DNA of 64,000 nt from the NCBI RefSeq assembly GCF_035989285.1, contig NZ_CP108513.1, forward strand, positions 6,696,001 to 6,760,000, written 5' to 3'. Below the pieces are notes generated by a model. The model ran no database searches and was not told the DNA's origin. It worked only from the letters and a program-made list of their open reading frames with translations. A program made the translations under genes and the position numbers. Source of the DNA: Streptomyces sp. NBC_01235. Its GTDB lineage: Bacteria > Actinomycetota > Actinomycetes > Streptomycetales > Streptomycetaceae. This document shows, one piece after another, positions 17,299-26,917 of the stretch. How positions within the stretch are numbered: position 1 is the first letter of the stretch; each line of letters opens with the position of its first letter.

Positions 17299-18555
17299 AT
17301 GGCACCGAAGGCATCCGACGACACCATGACCGGCGCGGAGCCGAACGGCGGGGAGGCCGACGACCTGCGCGCCGGGCGGCGCAAGGCCGTGCGGTACGTC
17401 GTCCCGGTCACCGTGATCGGTGTCGCGGCGGCGACGATCGGGCTGGTCCCGGCGCTCGCCGACTCCGGCGACCCCGACCTGCCGAAGATCACCGCACAGC
17501 AACTCCTCGACAAGATCGCCGCTTCGGACGTACAGCAGCTGTCCGGAACGGTGAAGATCAGCACCGATCTCGGGCTGCCCGACCTCGGCGGGCTGGAGAG
17601 CGGTCTCCTTTCCGGGGCCGCACAGCAGGGTGGTGACGGTTCGTCCGCCGATCCGTCCACCAAGCTGACCGAACTCGCGTCCGGCACGCACACCCTGCGC
17701 GTCGCCGCCGACGGCCCGGACCGGCAGAAGCTCTCGCTGCTGGAGAACGCCGCCGAGTACAGCGTCATCCACAACGGCAAGGACGTGTGGGGGTACGACA
17801 GCGCCTCCAACGAGGTCTACCACTCCACCGTCGACGAGAGCTCCGACAAGGCGGAGACACCTGTTCCGGCCACGCCCAAGGACCTCACCGAGGACGCCCT
17901 GAAGGCGGTCGACGACACGACCTCCGTGACCGTCGACGGCACCGTCCAGGTCGCCGGCCGTGACGCCTACAAGCTGCTGGTCAAGCCGAAGCAGTCCGGC
18001 TCCACGGTCGGCGCGATCAGCGTGGCCGTGGACGCGAAGACGGGCCTGCCGCTGAAGTTCACGCTGACCCCGGCGAGCGGCGGCGCCGCCGTCGTGGACG
18101 CGGGCTTCACCCAGGTCAGCTTCGCCAAGCCCGCCGCCTCCACCTTCGACTTCACCGCCCCCAAGGGCGCGAAGGTCACCGAGGGCGAGAAGGGCGAAGA
18201 GGCCGGCAAGTGGGACGAGGGAGGCGCGCCGGAGACGGCGCCGGGGCACTCCGGCTCCGACGACGACCTCGCGCAGGACCTCGGCGGTCCGGCCGGTCTC
18301 AACGTCATCGGCGAGGGCTGGACCTCCGTCGCCACCTTCGACACCGGCGGCGAGGGCATGCCCTCGGACTCCGCGGCCGGCGGCGACCTCGGCGGCTTCC
18401 TCGGCTCCTTCGGCGACAAGGTGAGCGGTAAGTTCGGTTCCGGCACGGTCTTCTCCACCCGCCTGATCAACGCCCTGATGACGGACGACGGCAAGGTCTA
18501 CGTCGGCGCGGTCACCAAGGACGCCCTGGTGAAGGCGGCGAACGCGGGGAAGTAA
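17299..18555 (+). CDS. LolA-like anchored envelope protein
   Basis: A 418-residue protein. A hydrophilic N-terminus is followed by one hydrophobic anchor (about residues 32-55, VVPVTVIGVAAATIGLVPAL). The extracytoplasmic part resembles the LolA/LppX-type half-barrel: KITAQQLLDKIAASDVQQLSGTV, DVWGYDSASNEVYHSTVDE, and AISVAVDAKTGLPLKFTL. LolA-fold proteins carry or sense lipids in the envelope. There is no lipobox cysteine, so it is anchored rather than lipidated. The ABC transporter genes start 26 nt downstream on the same strand, suggesting one transcription unit. Confidence 0.72.
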   Translation: MAPKASDDTMTGAEPNGGEADDLRAGRRKAVRYVVPVTVIGVAAATIGLVPALADSGDPDLPKITAQQLLDKIAASDVQQLSGTVKISTDLGLPDLGGLESGLLSGAAQQGGDGSSADPSTKLTELASGTHTLRVAADGPDRQKLSLLENAAEYSVIHNGKDVWGYDSASNEVYHSTVDESSDKAETPVPATPKDLTEDALKAVDDTTSVTVDGTVQVAGRDAYKLLVKPKQSGSTVGAISVAVDAKTGLPLKFTLTPASGGAAVVDAGFTQVSFAKPAASTFDFTAPKGAKVTEGEKGEEAGKWDEGGAPETAPGHSGSDDDLAQDLGGPAGLNVIGEGWTSVATFDTGGEGMPSDSAAGGDLGGFLGSFGDKVSGKFGSGTVFSTRLINALMTDDGKVYVGAVTKDALVKAANAGK

Positions 18556-18581
18556 GCAGCAACCTAGGGTCTGGGGAGCCG

Positions 18582-19541
18582 ATGAGGGATTCCAAGGGCG
18601 ACGGCGACGCCGTCATCCACACCCGCGCCCTCACCAAGCGCTACCGCGGCGGGCAACTCGCCGTGGACGGCCTCGACCTGACCGTCCCGGCGGGCAGCGT
18701 CTTCGGCTTCCTCGGGCCCAACGGCTCCGGCAAGACCACCACCATCCGCATGCTGATGGGGCTCATCGAGCCCACGGCCGGCTCGGCCCGCGTACTGGGG
18801 CAACCCATGCCGCGGGCCGCGCGCGCCGTCCTGCCCCACGTCGGGGCCCTCATCGAGGGCCCCGCCCTGTACGGCTTCCTCTCCGGCCGCGACAACCTGC
18901 TCCGCTACGACGCCGCCGACCCGACCGCCGACCCGCGCACCCGGCGTACTCGGGTCGCGGCGACGCTGGAACGGGTGGGGCTGACGGCCGCAGCCGGCAA
19001 GAAGGCGAAAGCGTACTCGCTGGGCATGAAGCAGCGCCTGGGCCTCGCCGCCGCGCTTCTCCAGCCCCGCCGCCTGCTCGTCCTCGACGAGCCGACCAAC
19101 GGCCTGGACCCCCAGGGCATGCGGGAAATCCGTTCGTTGATTCGGGAGTTGGCGGCGGAGGGCACGACCGTGTTCCTCTCCTCCCATCTGCTCGACGAGA
19201 TCGAGCAGGTGTGCACGCACGCGGCGGTGATGGCGCAGGGCCGGCTGATCGCACAGGGTTCGGTCGCGGACCTCGCGGCGGGGACACGTGGCCGGCTGGT
19301 CGTCACGACCCCGGACCCGGCGGACGCGGCCCGGGTGCTGAAGGAGCAGGGCGCCGGCGATGTCGTCGTCGCCGAGGACCGGGTGAGCGCGGAGGCTCCG
19401 CCTCCGGAGCGCGATCTCGCCGACCTGAACGCCGCGTTGGTGGCGGCGGGTGTCCGCGTCCGCGGCTTCGCCGTCGAACGGGCCTCCCTGGAGGACGCGT
19501 TCGTGGCGCTCACGGGGGAGGGATTCGATGTCGCAGGCTGA
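18582..19541 (+). CDS. ABC transporter ATP-binding subunit
   Basis: A 319-residue ATPase. Walker A is GPNGSGKT (residues 45-52), the signature is YSLGMKQRLGLA, Walker B is LLVLDEPTNGLDPQG, and the switch is FLSSHLLDEIEQ. The C-terminal 90 residues form the extension typical of DrrA/CcmA-like exporters. It pairs with the permease that overlaps its 3' end by 14 nt. Substrate unknown; the LolA-like neighbour points to an envelope component. Confidence 0.93.
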   Translation: MRDSKGDGDAVIHTRALTKRYRGGQLAVDGLDLTVPAGSVFGFLGPNGSGKTTTIRMLMGLIEPTAGSARVLGQPMPRAARAVLPHVGALIEGPALYGFLSGRDNLLRYDAADPTADPRTRRTRVAATLERVGLTAAAGKKAKAYSLGMKQRLGLAAALLQPRRLLVLDEPTNGLDPQGMREIRSLIRELAAEGTTVFLSSHLLDEIEQVCTHAAVMAQGRLIAQGSVADLAAGTRGRLVVTTPDPADAARVLKEQGAGDVVVAEDRVSAEAPPPERDLADLNAALVAAGVRVRGFAVERASLEDAFVALTGEGFDVAG

Positions 19542-20514
19542 GACGGAGAGGGCGGCGGAGGCGGAGGCCGAGGTTGAAGCTGAGGCTGAAGCTGAAACTG
19601 GGGCGGAATCCGTGGGCAGCCCGCTTCCGCGCGCGGCCTCCCCACGGCCCCGGTCCCGGTCCTGGACCTGGACTTTCGGACTTCTGCGCAGCGAACTGCT
19701 GACCACCTTCCGGCGCTGGCGCACCCTCGCGCTGCTGGGCGTGCTGGCGGCCGTGCCGGTCCTGGTCGGGATCGCCGTGAAGATCGAGACGAGCGAAGGC
19801 TCGTCCGCCGGTCGCGGTGGTGGCGGGGGAGGGGGTGGTGGCGGTCCGGCGTTCATCTCGCAGGTCACCAACAACGGCCTGTTCCTGGTCTTCACCGCGC
19901 TGGCCGTGACGCTGCCGTTCTTCCTGCCGATGGCGATCGGTGTGATCGCGGGCGACGCGATCGCCGGCGAGGCGAACGCGGGCACGCTCCGCTACCTCCT
20001 GGTCGCCCCCGCCGGCCGCACCCGCCTCCTCCTGGCCAAGTACGCGACCGTCCTGACCTTCTGCCTGGCGGCCACGCTCGTGGTCGCGCTCTCGGCGCTG
20101 ACGGTCGGGGCGTTGCTCTTCCCTCTCGGTGACCTGACGACGATCTCCGGCACCCGGATCGGCTTCGCCGACGGGCTGCTGAGGGCCCTGCTGATCGCCC
20201 TGGTAGTCGCCGCGTCACTGATCGGCGTGGCGGCGCTCGGTCTGTTCGTCTCCACGCTCACGAGCAGCGGCATCGCGGCGATGGCGACGACGGTGGGCCT
20301 GCTGATCACGATCCAGATCCTCGACCAGATCCCCCAGCTCCACGCGTTCCAGCCGTACTTCTTCTCGCACTACTGGCTGTCCTTCGCCGACCTCATGCGC
20401 GAGCCGGTCTACTGGGACGACCTCCAGAAGAACCTCGGCCTCCAGGCCCTGTACGCGGCGGTCTTCGGCTCGGCGGCCTGGGCGCGCTTCACGACGAAGG
20501 ACGTCACGGCCTAG
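19528..20514 (+). CDS. ABC-2 type transporter permease
   Basis: A 328-residue membrane subunit with about six helices and the ABC-2 signature region AGDAIAGEANAGTLRYLLV. It opens with an unusual acidic Glu/Ala repeat (residues about 5-28), and a run of ten glycines occurs in the first extracytoplasmic loop; both come from short DNA repeats. The ATG at 19528 is taken because it overlaps the ATPase gene and gives MSQAETERA. Partner of the upstream ATPase. Confidence 0.88.
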   Translation: MSQAETERAAEAEAEVEAEAEAETGAESVGSPLPRAASPRPRSRSWTWTFGLLRSELLTTFRRWRTLALLGVLAAVPVLVGIAVKIETSEGSSAGRGGGGGGGGGGPAFISQVTNNGLFLVFTALAVTLPFFLPMAIGVIAGDAIAGEANAGTLRYLLVAPAGRTRLLLAKYATVLTFCLAATLVVALSALTVGALLFPLGDLTTISGTRIGFADGLLRALLIALVVAASLIGVAALGLFVSTLTSSGIAAMATTVGLLITIQILDQIPQLHAFQPYFFSHYWLSFADLMREPVYWDDLQKNLGLQALYAAVFGSAAWARFTTKDVTA

Positions 20515-20532
20515 CCGGAGCCTGGCCGAGGC

Positions 20533-21123
20533 CTAGCCGGCCGTCTCGTAGGCGAACCGGGCGAGGGGCGCCTCCTGGGCGAAGAACGTCTTCGCGCGCG
20601 TCAGCGCCTCGGTGTCCTTCAGGACGTCGCCGGGCTTGCTGCCGTTGCCGAGCAGCACCCCGCCGAAGCGCATCCCCAGGTACGCGGCCGAGTTGTTGAG
20701 CGTGCCGACGAGCGGGTCGGCGACCACGGGCTGGGCGTCCGCGAGCGCGGTGACGCCCCAGAGGGTGCGCCCGGCGAGCGTCGCCTTGAAGTCGACACCG
20801 GGGGTGCGCAGCCAGCCCGACCAGTGGTCCAGGTAGCGCTTGGTCTGGCCGGAGACCGAGTACCAGTACAGCGGGGACGCGATCACGATGTCCGTCGCGG
20901 TGAGCGTGGCGTCGAACAGCAGCGCCGTGCTGCCCTCGGTGGGGCGGACGCGGTCGGCGTCGTGCCGCAGGTCCTCGAAGTCGGGCAGGGGGTGTTGGAC
21001 GAGGCTGATCCACGTCTGCTCGACGTCGGAGGGCAACTGCTCGGCGGCCTCGCGGGCCAGCAGTTCGGTGTTGCCGTCCGGTCGGCTGCTGCCCAGTACG
21101 AACAGGAAGCTGCGGTGCGCCAT
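20533..21123 (-). CDS. NAD(P)H-dependent FMN reductase / flavodoxin-like protein
   Basis: A 196-residue flavodoxin-fold protein. It has FLFVLGSSRPDGNTELLAR (FMN phosphate loop), ATDIVIASPLYWYSVSGQTKRYLDHW (second flavin loop) and GRTLWGVTALADA. It probably reduces FMN or quinones at the expense of NAD(P)H. The ATG at 21123 is supported by a GGGGGATC site; an ATG five codons upstream has none. The upstream spacer contains a consensus TATAAT and a 22-nt palindrome. Confidence 0.85.
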   Translation of the reverse strand: MAHRSFLFVLGSSRPDGNTELLAREAAEQLPSDVEQTWISLVQHPLPDFEDLRHDADRVRPTEGSTALLFDATLTATDIVIASPLYWYSVSGQTKRYLDHWSGWLRTPGVDFKATLAGRTLWGVTALADAQPVVADPLVGTLNNSAAYLGMRFGGVLLGNGSKPGDVLKDTEALTRAKTFFAQEAPLARFAYETAG

Positions 21124-21170
21124 GATCAGATCCCCCAAGTAGTCGGCGTGCGGCGATAGTCTGCCTCTGC

Positions 21171-21192
21171 ATTATATGTGCACGCAAGTAAT
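21171..21192 (-). promoter_or_regulatory. Imperfect palindrome overlapping a TATAAT box
   Basis: ATTA and TAAT arms flank a TG-rich and CA-rich centre, and the reverse strand carries TATAAT about 50 nt before the FMN reductase start. The layout resembles a MarR-type operator covering a promoter. No MarR gene is adjacent. Confidence 0.35.
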
Positions 21193-22514
21193 TATCGATA
21201 GGGCTTCGTGCCCCGGGCGGCCGCCAGCAGCGACCTCTCCCCGCCGTGGGCCGCGACCACCTGCAACCCCACCGGGCAGCCGTCCGTGCCGATTCCCGCC
21301 GGGAGACTGATCGCCGGGTGACCGCTGAGGTTGAAAGCCCAGGTGAGGGCGGTCGAGTAACGGTCGCCCGGACCTTCGTGACCATGCGCGGCATTCGGGG
21401 TCGTGGGCGTCAGCAGCAGGTCGGCATGGGAGAAGAGGTCGGCCAGCAGCCGGTCGTTCACCTCGCGGATCCGTGCGGCCGCGCGGAGGTCCGAGCCCGG
21501 GGTGCGCAGTGCGAGCCAGGCCGGGGCGGGGTCCTCCAGACGCAGGAGCGCGTCAGAGGTGGGCAGCCGTACGACACCGGCCTCGGCGAGGCGTTCGGCG
21601 GCGGCACGGGCGAGGGCCAGCGGCTCGGGGTCGGGGTCGGCGAAGCCCAGATCCGGAGAGAAGACGGCGAGGGGCGGGGCCGGGGGCGGGACGGAAACCG
21701 TGGTCCCCGTCCCCTCACACGCCTCGGCCCCCGTCACGCGCGCGTGCGCTTCCGAGCCCGTCCCCCACAGTCGCGTTCCCGGCGCCGACGCCGACGGCCG
21801 CCGCGGGGACGCCGCCTCCGGAGCCCTGACACGCAAGTACGCCTCGGCGTCCACCGCGTACCGCACGAGCACACCGGGCGCCGCCAGACCCGCACGGTCT
21901 GAGGATGTCGACCCCCTACGGCCCTTGGGCACCAATCCCCCACGGTCCCTGGGCGCCGGCCCCCTACGGTCCCCCTGCGGTGGTCGCTCGTTCGTGGTCT
22001 TCAGGCCGATCACGCCGCACCACGCGGCCGGGATCCGTACCGAGCCCGCGCCGTCGCTGCCGGTGGCCAGGGGGACCAGGCCGGCGGCCACCGCCGCCGC
22101 GGAGCCGGCCGAGGAGCCGCCCGGCGTGCGGTCGGCGCGCCAGGGGTTGACGGTGCGGCCGTGGGTTCCGAGGCCCCAGGTCTGCCAGGGGGTGCCGGGC
22201 CCGGGGACGGCGGTCGCCCCCACGGGCACGCATCCGGCGGCGATGAGCGGGGCCGCCGTACGCAGCCCGTGCCGCCCCTTCACGCCGATCGGCACCCCGG
22301 CCAGCGGCAACCACTCGCCCGCGGCGACCCGCACGTCGACCTCACGCGCCCACGCGCGCGCCCGCTCCTCCCACACCTCGGCGAAGGCGCACAGGGCACG
22401 GTCGACCCGGGAGATCCGTCCGAGTGCCTCGCCGACGACGTCCACGGCCCGCAGCCGACCCGTCCGCACGGCCGCGGCGATCTCCACGGCCGGGGGCCAC
22501 TCCAGGGGCGTCAT
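21192..22514 (-). CDS. Amidase-signature family hydrolase
   Basis: A 440-residue amidase. It shows the Ser-cisSer-Lys triad context: GVPIGVKG (Lys), [17 protein letters not shown] (cis-Ser) and [23 protein letters not shown] (nucleophile Ser). The C-terminal part has [16 protein letters not shown] and [14 protein letters not shown]. Between residues about 215 and 330 it carries a Pro/Ala-rich divergent insert. It hydrolyses a carboxamide of unknown identity. The ATG at 22514 is preferred for its GGGGGTGG site. Confidence 0.88.
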   Translation of the reverse strand: MTPLEWPPAVEIAAAVRTGRLRAVDVVGEALGRISRVDRALCAFAEVWEERARAWAREVDVRVAAGEWLPLAGVPIGVKGRHGLRTAAPLIAAGCVPVGATAVPGPGTPWQTWGLGTHGRTVNPWRADRTPGGSSAGSAAAVAAGLVPLATGSDGAGSVRIPAAWCGVIGLKTTNERPPQGDRRGPAPRDRGGLVPKGRRGSTSSDRAGLAAPGVLVRYAVDAEAYLRVRAPEAASPRRPSASAPGTRLWGTGSEAHARVTGAEACEGTGTTVSVPPPAPPLAVFSPDLGFADPDPEPLALARAAAERLAEAGVVRLPTSDALLRLEDPAPAWLALRTPGSDLRAAARIREVNDRLLADLFSHADLLLTPTTPNAAHGHEGPGDRYSTALTWAFNLSGHPAISLPAGIGTDGCPVGLQVVAAHGGERSLLAAARGTKPYR

Positions 22515-22559
22515 CCCGGACCACCCCCTACCCACGCCCCCACCGCTGCCCCTACCTCC

Positions 22560-22610
22560 TCGACTACCTCCCTCAACTACCTCCCTCAACTACCTCCCTC
22601 AGCTACCTCC
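22560..22610. repeat. 13-bp tandem repeats (about four copies)
   Basis: CTCAACTACCTCC repeats with a 13-nt period and ends exactly at the stop codon of the following minus-strand gene, in the spacer before the amidase gene. Confidence 0.75.
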
Positions 22611-23132
22611 TCAACGAACCGCCCTTCCGCTCCCGCCTCCGGTGAGCCGGGACAACGCTTCCGTCTCCCGTGGCGGGCTTCCGCCCAGGTCGCCGAGGCG
22701 CCAGTTCGTCACCCAGGGGACGCGGTACACGTCGATCACCGATTCGATCACCCGCACCCGCTGGACGAGCGGCCGTGGCAGCCGGCCCGGTGCGTCCGCG
22801 ACGAGAACCACCGCGTCCAGGTCGAGCCCCTGCGGAGCCTCCCCGCGCCGGAAGACGTCCACCGCCCGCAGAACGGACTCCAGCCCGGCCGCATGCGTGC
22901 GCGCGACCAGCAGTACGGACGGGGGATCGCCGGCGCCGGGCCACTCGCGCCCGCAGTCCTGGCCGCCGTAGACCGCGGCGAGCGTGGAGCAGCCGGCCCC
23001 GCCGTGCGTGGCGACCCAGGAGAAGCGCCGGGGCGTGGCGGTGGAGGCGTACGGCATCGGTACCGGATCCGGTGCGGCCACCGGCCCCCGGATCCAGATC
23101 TCCGGCCCCCGTTGCCCGTCCGTCGTCCGCAT
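22611..23132 (-). CDS. Unknown protein with a P-loop-like start (DUF6668-like)
   Basis: A 173-residue soluble protein. Its N-terminal half has FSWVATHGGAGCSTLAAVYGG, which resembles the deviant Walker loop of MinD/ParA-like ATPases (GGxGxST) but lacks the usual lysine, then VLLVARTHAAGLESVLRAVD and LDAVVLVADAPGRLP, which fits a SIMIBI-type fold. I take it for a Streptomyces DUF6668-like protein from memory of the family. The ATG at 23132 has a GGGAGGG site. It is divergent from the gene at 23349. Confidence 0.6.
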   Translation of the reverse strand: MRTTDGQRGPEIWIRGPVAAPDPVPMPYASTATPRRFSWVATHGGAGCSTLAAVYGGQDCGREWPGAGDPPSVLLVARTHAAGLESVLRAVDVFRRGEAPQGLDLDAVVLVADAPGRLPRPLVQRVRVIESVIDVYRVPWVTNWRLGDLGGSPPRETEALSRLTGGGSGRAVR

Positions 23133-23348
23133 GACCCGTGTCCCTCCCAGTCGTCGCCGTCCTCCGGGACGCCCCTGATCCTGGTGGTCCCCGGTGCGGC
23201 CCCGGGAGCGGGGCGTGGTTTCCTGGAACGAGGCTGTGACGTCGTGGTGACGTGAGGATCGGGAGCGCTCGGAGAGACTCAACAGTACGTGTATACGTAC
23301 ACGGACCTGGACGACCGGATCGTGACGACGCATCCGAGTGAGGAACCG

Positions 23349-24872
23349 ATGTCTCGACTCAGCCGTGAGAAGAAGCGGGAACAGAAGCACGCCGGCCGGC
23401 AGGCTGCCGTGGTGGCACCGCTCGACGTCCATGTCCGCGGGGGTGGGACGGCGACGATAGGCGGCGTACCGGTCGTGGCGGTCGACGGCGAGGAGATCCA
23501 GCGCGCCGTACTGAGCCACCTCCACCGCATCGCCCTCGCCACCGGACACCCGGTCCTCGCCACGGTCCACGACGAACGCATCAGCTACGTCGTCCCCCTG
23601 CGCGTGGACCCGGACGGCTCCAGTCACTTCACGGCAGAGCCCCTACGGACGACGGCGACGCGGGAAGCGGTACGGGAGACGGCACCCGGGGCGGTACGGG
23701 AGGAGGCACCGGACGCGCAGAGCGCCGAACCCACCACCGCGCCCGAATCCCGCAGCGCGCCCAGCACTGTGCCCGCGCCCGCCGACACGCCCGCCGCCGC
23801 CCCTGCTTTCGCGCCCGTCGAGGACGAACAACCTGCTCAGCCGCGAAGCGACAAGGCCACGCACTTCCTGCGCCCGGTGCCCGAGCCGGTACGGGATGCG
23901 GCGCCGACGTTCCCGTTGCGCGCGGTCCCCGAGTCGGAGGCCGAGCGGGGACCTCAGTCGGCACCGGCGCCCGAGACGGCACCCACGTACGCGCTCCGGG
24001 CCGTACCGGAACCCCAGGACGACGTCCCCGCCCCCGGCACGGTCATCGCCCCGACGGGCGTGTTCGGCCCGCCCCCGACGATGGACGAGCCGTCGAACCC
24101 GAACCCGAACCCGAACCCGAACCCGAACCCGGACCCGGACGCCGGCCCCAACGCGACCCCGGCCCCGGTCCCCACCCTGTCCTCGCCCCTCACCCCGGCC
24201 CCGGTCCCCACCTCGGCCCCGATCCCGCTCCCGCTGCCGACCCCCACCTCAACCCCTACACCCCCGGCCCCCACCCCCCTCTTCCCCAACGACCTCATCT
24301 CCGACTCGGCCTCCGACCCCGACCCCAAGCCCACCCCCGCTCGTGGCTTCGACGCCGTGGCGGAGGCGGTGCTCGGGGACGACCCCCGTACCCTCCAGGG
24401 CGACGGCGGGGGGCCCGCCCTCCTCGGGGAACCGATCGCGCAGATCAACGAGGCCGTGCGGGCGGGCCGTATAGACGCGGCGGCCGACCTCGCGGAGCGG
24501 ACCGTGCTGGAGGCGTCCGGGACGCTGGGGCCGGAGCACCCCGAAGTGCTCCGGCTGCGCGAACTCACCGCGTACATCGCCTACTTGGCGGGGGACCCGC
24601 TGCGTTCCTTCCACGTCTCCCTGGACCTGGCCCGCATCCGCCGCCGGGCCCGGGACGCGGAGGCCGCGTACGGCAACGTCCAGAGCGCGGCGGCGGCCTG
24701 GCGTGCCGTACGCGACCCCCTGCAGGGACTGAACCTGGGGACCGAACTCCTCGGCCTGTGGACGGAGCTCACCACCGAGGAGGGTCCGGCTGCCGACGAC
24801 GTCGAGCAGCTGGAGTCCGCCCGCGCGCGCATGCTCCGCCTGGCCGACCGCGCCCGCAAGTCAGGCGCGTAG
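23349..24872 (+). CDS. Unknown Pro-rich protein with helical-repeat C-terminus
   Basis: A 507-residue protein with three parts. A basic start (MSRLSREKKREQKHAGRQ) leads a small domain of about 95 residues (VPVVAVDGEEIQRAVLSHLH). A long Pro/Ala/Glu-rich linker follows (about residues 105-340), including an Asn-Pro dipeptide run from a CCGAAC DNA repeat. The C-terminal 150 residues resemble a TPR array (AVRAGRIDAAADLAERTVLEAS, LGPEHPEVLRLRELTAYIAYLAGD). It lacks a signal peptide or membrane helix. It is divergent from the P-loop-like gene, so the two may be co-regulated. Function unknown. Confidence 0.65.
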   Translation: MSRLSREKKREQKHAGRQAAVVAPLDVHVRGGGTATIGGVPVVAVDGEEIQRAVLSHLHRIALATGHPVLATVHDERISYVVPLRVDPDGSSHFTAEPLRTTATREAVRETAPGAVREEAPDAQSAEPTTAPESRSAPSTVPAPADTPAAAPAFAPVEDEQPAQPRSDKATHFLRPVPEPVRDAAPTFPLRAVPESEAERGPQSAPAPETAPTYALRAVPEPQDDVPAPGTVIAPTGVFGPPPTMDEPSNPNPNPNPNPNPDPDAGPNATPAPVPTLSSPLTPAPVPTSAPIPLPLPTPTSTPTPPAPTPLFPNDLISDSASDPDPKPTPARGFDAVAEAVLGDDPRTLQGDGGGPALLGEPIAQINEAVRAGRIDAAADLAERTVLEASGTLGPEHPEVLRLRELTAYIAYLAGDPLRSFHVSLDLARIRRRARDAEAAYGNVQSAAAAWRAVRDPLQGLNLGTELLGLWTELTTEEGPAADDVEQLESARARMLRLADRARKSGA

Positions 24873-24882
24873 CAGCCCGGTC

Positions 24883-26039
<1,157 letters not shown>

Positions 26040-26098
26040 TCAAGAGCGTTATCAGGACACAGGATTCACATACCGGACATCGAGAGCCCCCGAGTGGG

Positions 26099-26614
26099 CT
26101 AATGCACGCAGAACTCGTTCCCCTCCGGATCCGCCATGACCACCCATGCCCCGGAAGGCTCCTCCACCTCCCGCAGCACGCTCGCCCCCAGCGCCGTCAG
26201 CCGCTCGACCTCTCCGGCCCGCAGCCCCGCACCGGGATGCAGATCGAGGTGGAGCCGGTTCTTGACCGTCTTCGGTTCCGGCACCCGCTGGAACAGCAGC
26301 CGCCGCCCGAGACCGGTCCCGCTGTCGGGGTCGTACGGGTCGTCGGGGTGGCGTACGGCGATCAGATCCCGGAAGGCGGGGCGGCCGTGAAACTCCGGCG
26401 TCGCCGCGCCCGGCAGCGCGCCGAGCTCCAGCAGCCGCTCGATGAGCGCGCTGTTGTCCTCGATCGCGTAGTGCAGCGCGGCGGCCCAGAAATCGGCCTG
26501 CGCGTGCGGGTCGGCGGAGTCGACGACTAGCTTCCAGTGCACGGGCGTGGGCTTGGGCGTGGGCGCTGCGTCGGATGCTGACGATGTCTCGGATACCGCG
26601 GGCGTCTCAGTCAT
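26099..26614 (-). CDS. VOC-family (glyoxalase-like) protein
   Basis: A 171-residue protein with two beta-alpha-beta-beta-beta halves: HWKLVVDSADPHAQADFWAAAL and, at the end, NRLHLDLHPG ... VMADPEGNEFCVH, the classic VOC closing motif. The first 22 residues are Ser/Ala/Thr/Pro-rich. The family includes dioxygenases, lyases and drug-binding proteins, and the actual role is unknown. The start is a weakly supported ATG without a clear ribosome site. Confidence 0.85.
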   Translation of the reverse strand: MTETPAVSETSSASDAAPTPKPTPVHWKLVVDSADPHAQADFWAAALHYAIEDNSALIERLLELGALPGAATPEFHGRPAFRDLIAVRHPDDPYDPDSGTGLGRRLLFQRVPEPKTVKNRLHLDLHPGAGLRAGEVERLTALGASVLREVEEPSGAWVVMADPEGNEFCVH

Positions 26615-26689
26615 GCAGCCACATGTAGCAGGCCTGGAGCCTGTCCGGCGGGTCATACCGGAGACGCGGGGCCTGGCACGCTCACCTGT

Positions 26690-26880
26690 GTTGATTCGGT
26701 GCCCTAACCATCCTCCGACCCGCCGGAGCATCCGCCGGCTCACCCGTCGATCTCCCGTCGAGGTATCCGCCGGCTCACCCCGCCGATCGCCCGCCGCAGC
26801 TCGGTGAAGCGCAGCCGGCAGTTGTCGAGCAGTGCGATGACGAGCGGCGACCACTTGTCGGCGACCCGGTCCAGGATCTA
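26690..26880 (-). pseudogene. Remnant of an HxlR-family regulator
   Basis: The minus strand from a TAG at 26880 reads ILDRVADKWSPLVIALL, then RFTELRRAIGGVSRR, the helix-turn-helix core of HxlR regulators, before losing the frame and hitting a stop at 26740. A second frame then repeats GVSRRML. No start codon, effector half or ribosome site is present, and the 5' end is a 30-bp tandem duplication that repeats ILDRVAD. I read it as a decayed fragment. Confidence 0.6.
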
Positions 26881-26917
26881 CGGCTCGTCGGCGACCCGGT
26901 CCAGGATCTACGGCTCG
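26858..26917. repeat. 30-bp perfect tandem duplication
   Basis: Two identical 30-nt copies (starting TCGGCGACCCGGTCCAGGAT) lie head to tail. The second contains the stop codon of rarD and the first the 5' edge of the HxlR remnant. Confidence 0.9.

Noticed and set aside
24097..24145. Run of CCGAAC units as a regulatory repeat
   Set aside because: It is in frame in a coding region and gives an Asn-Pro run; no sign of a regulatory role.
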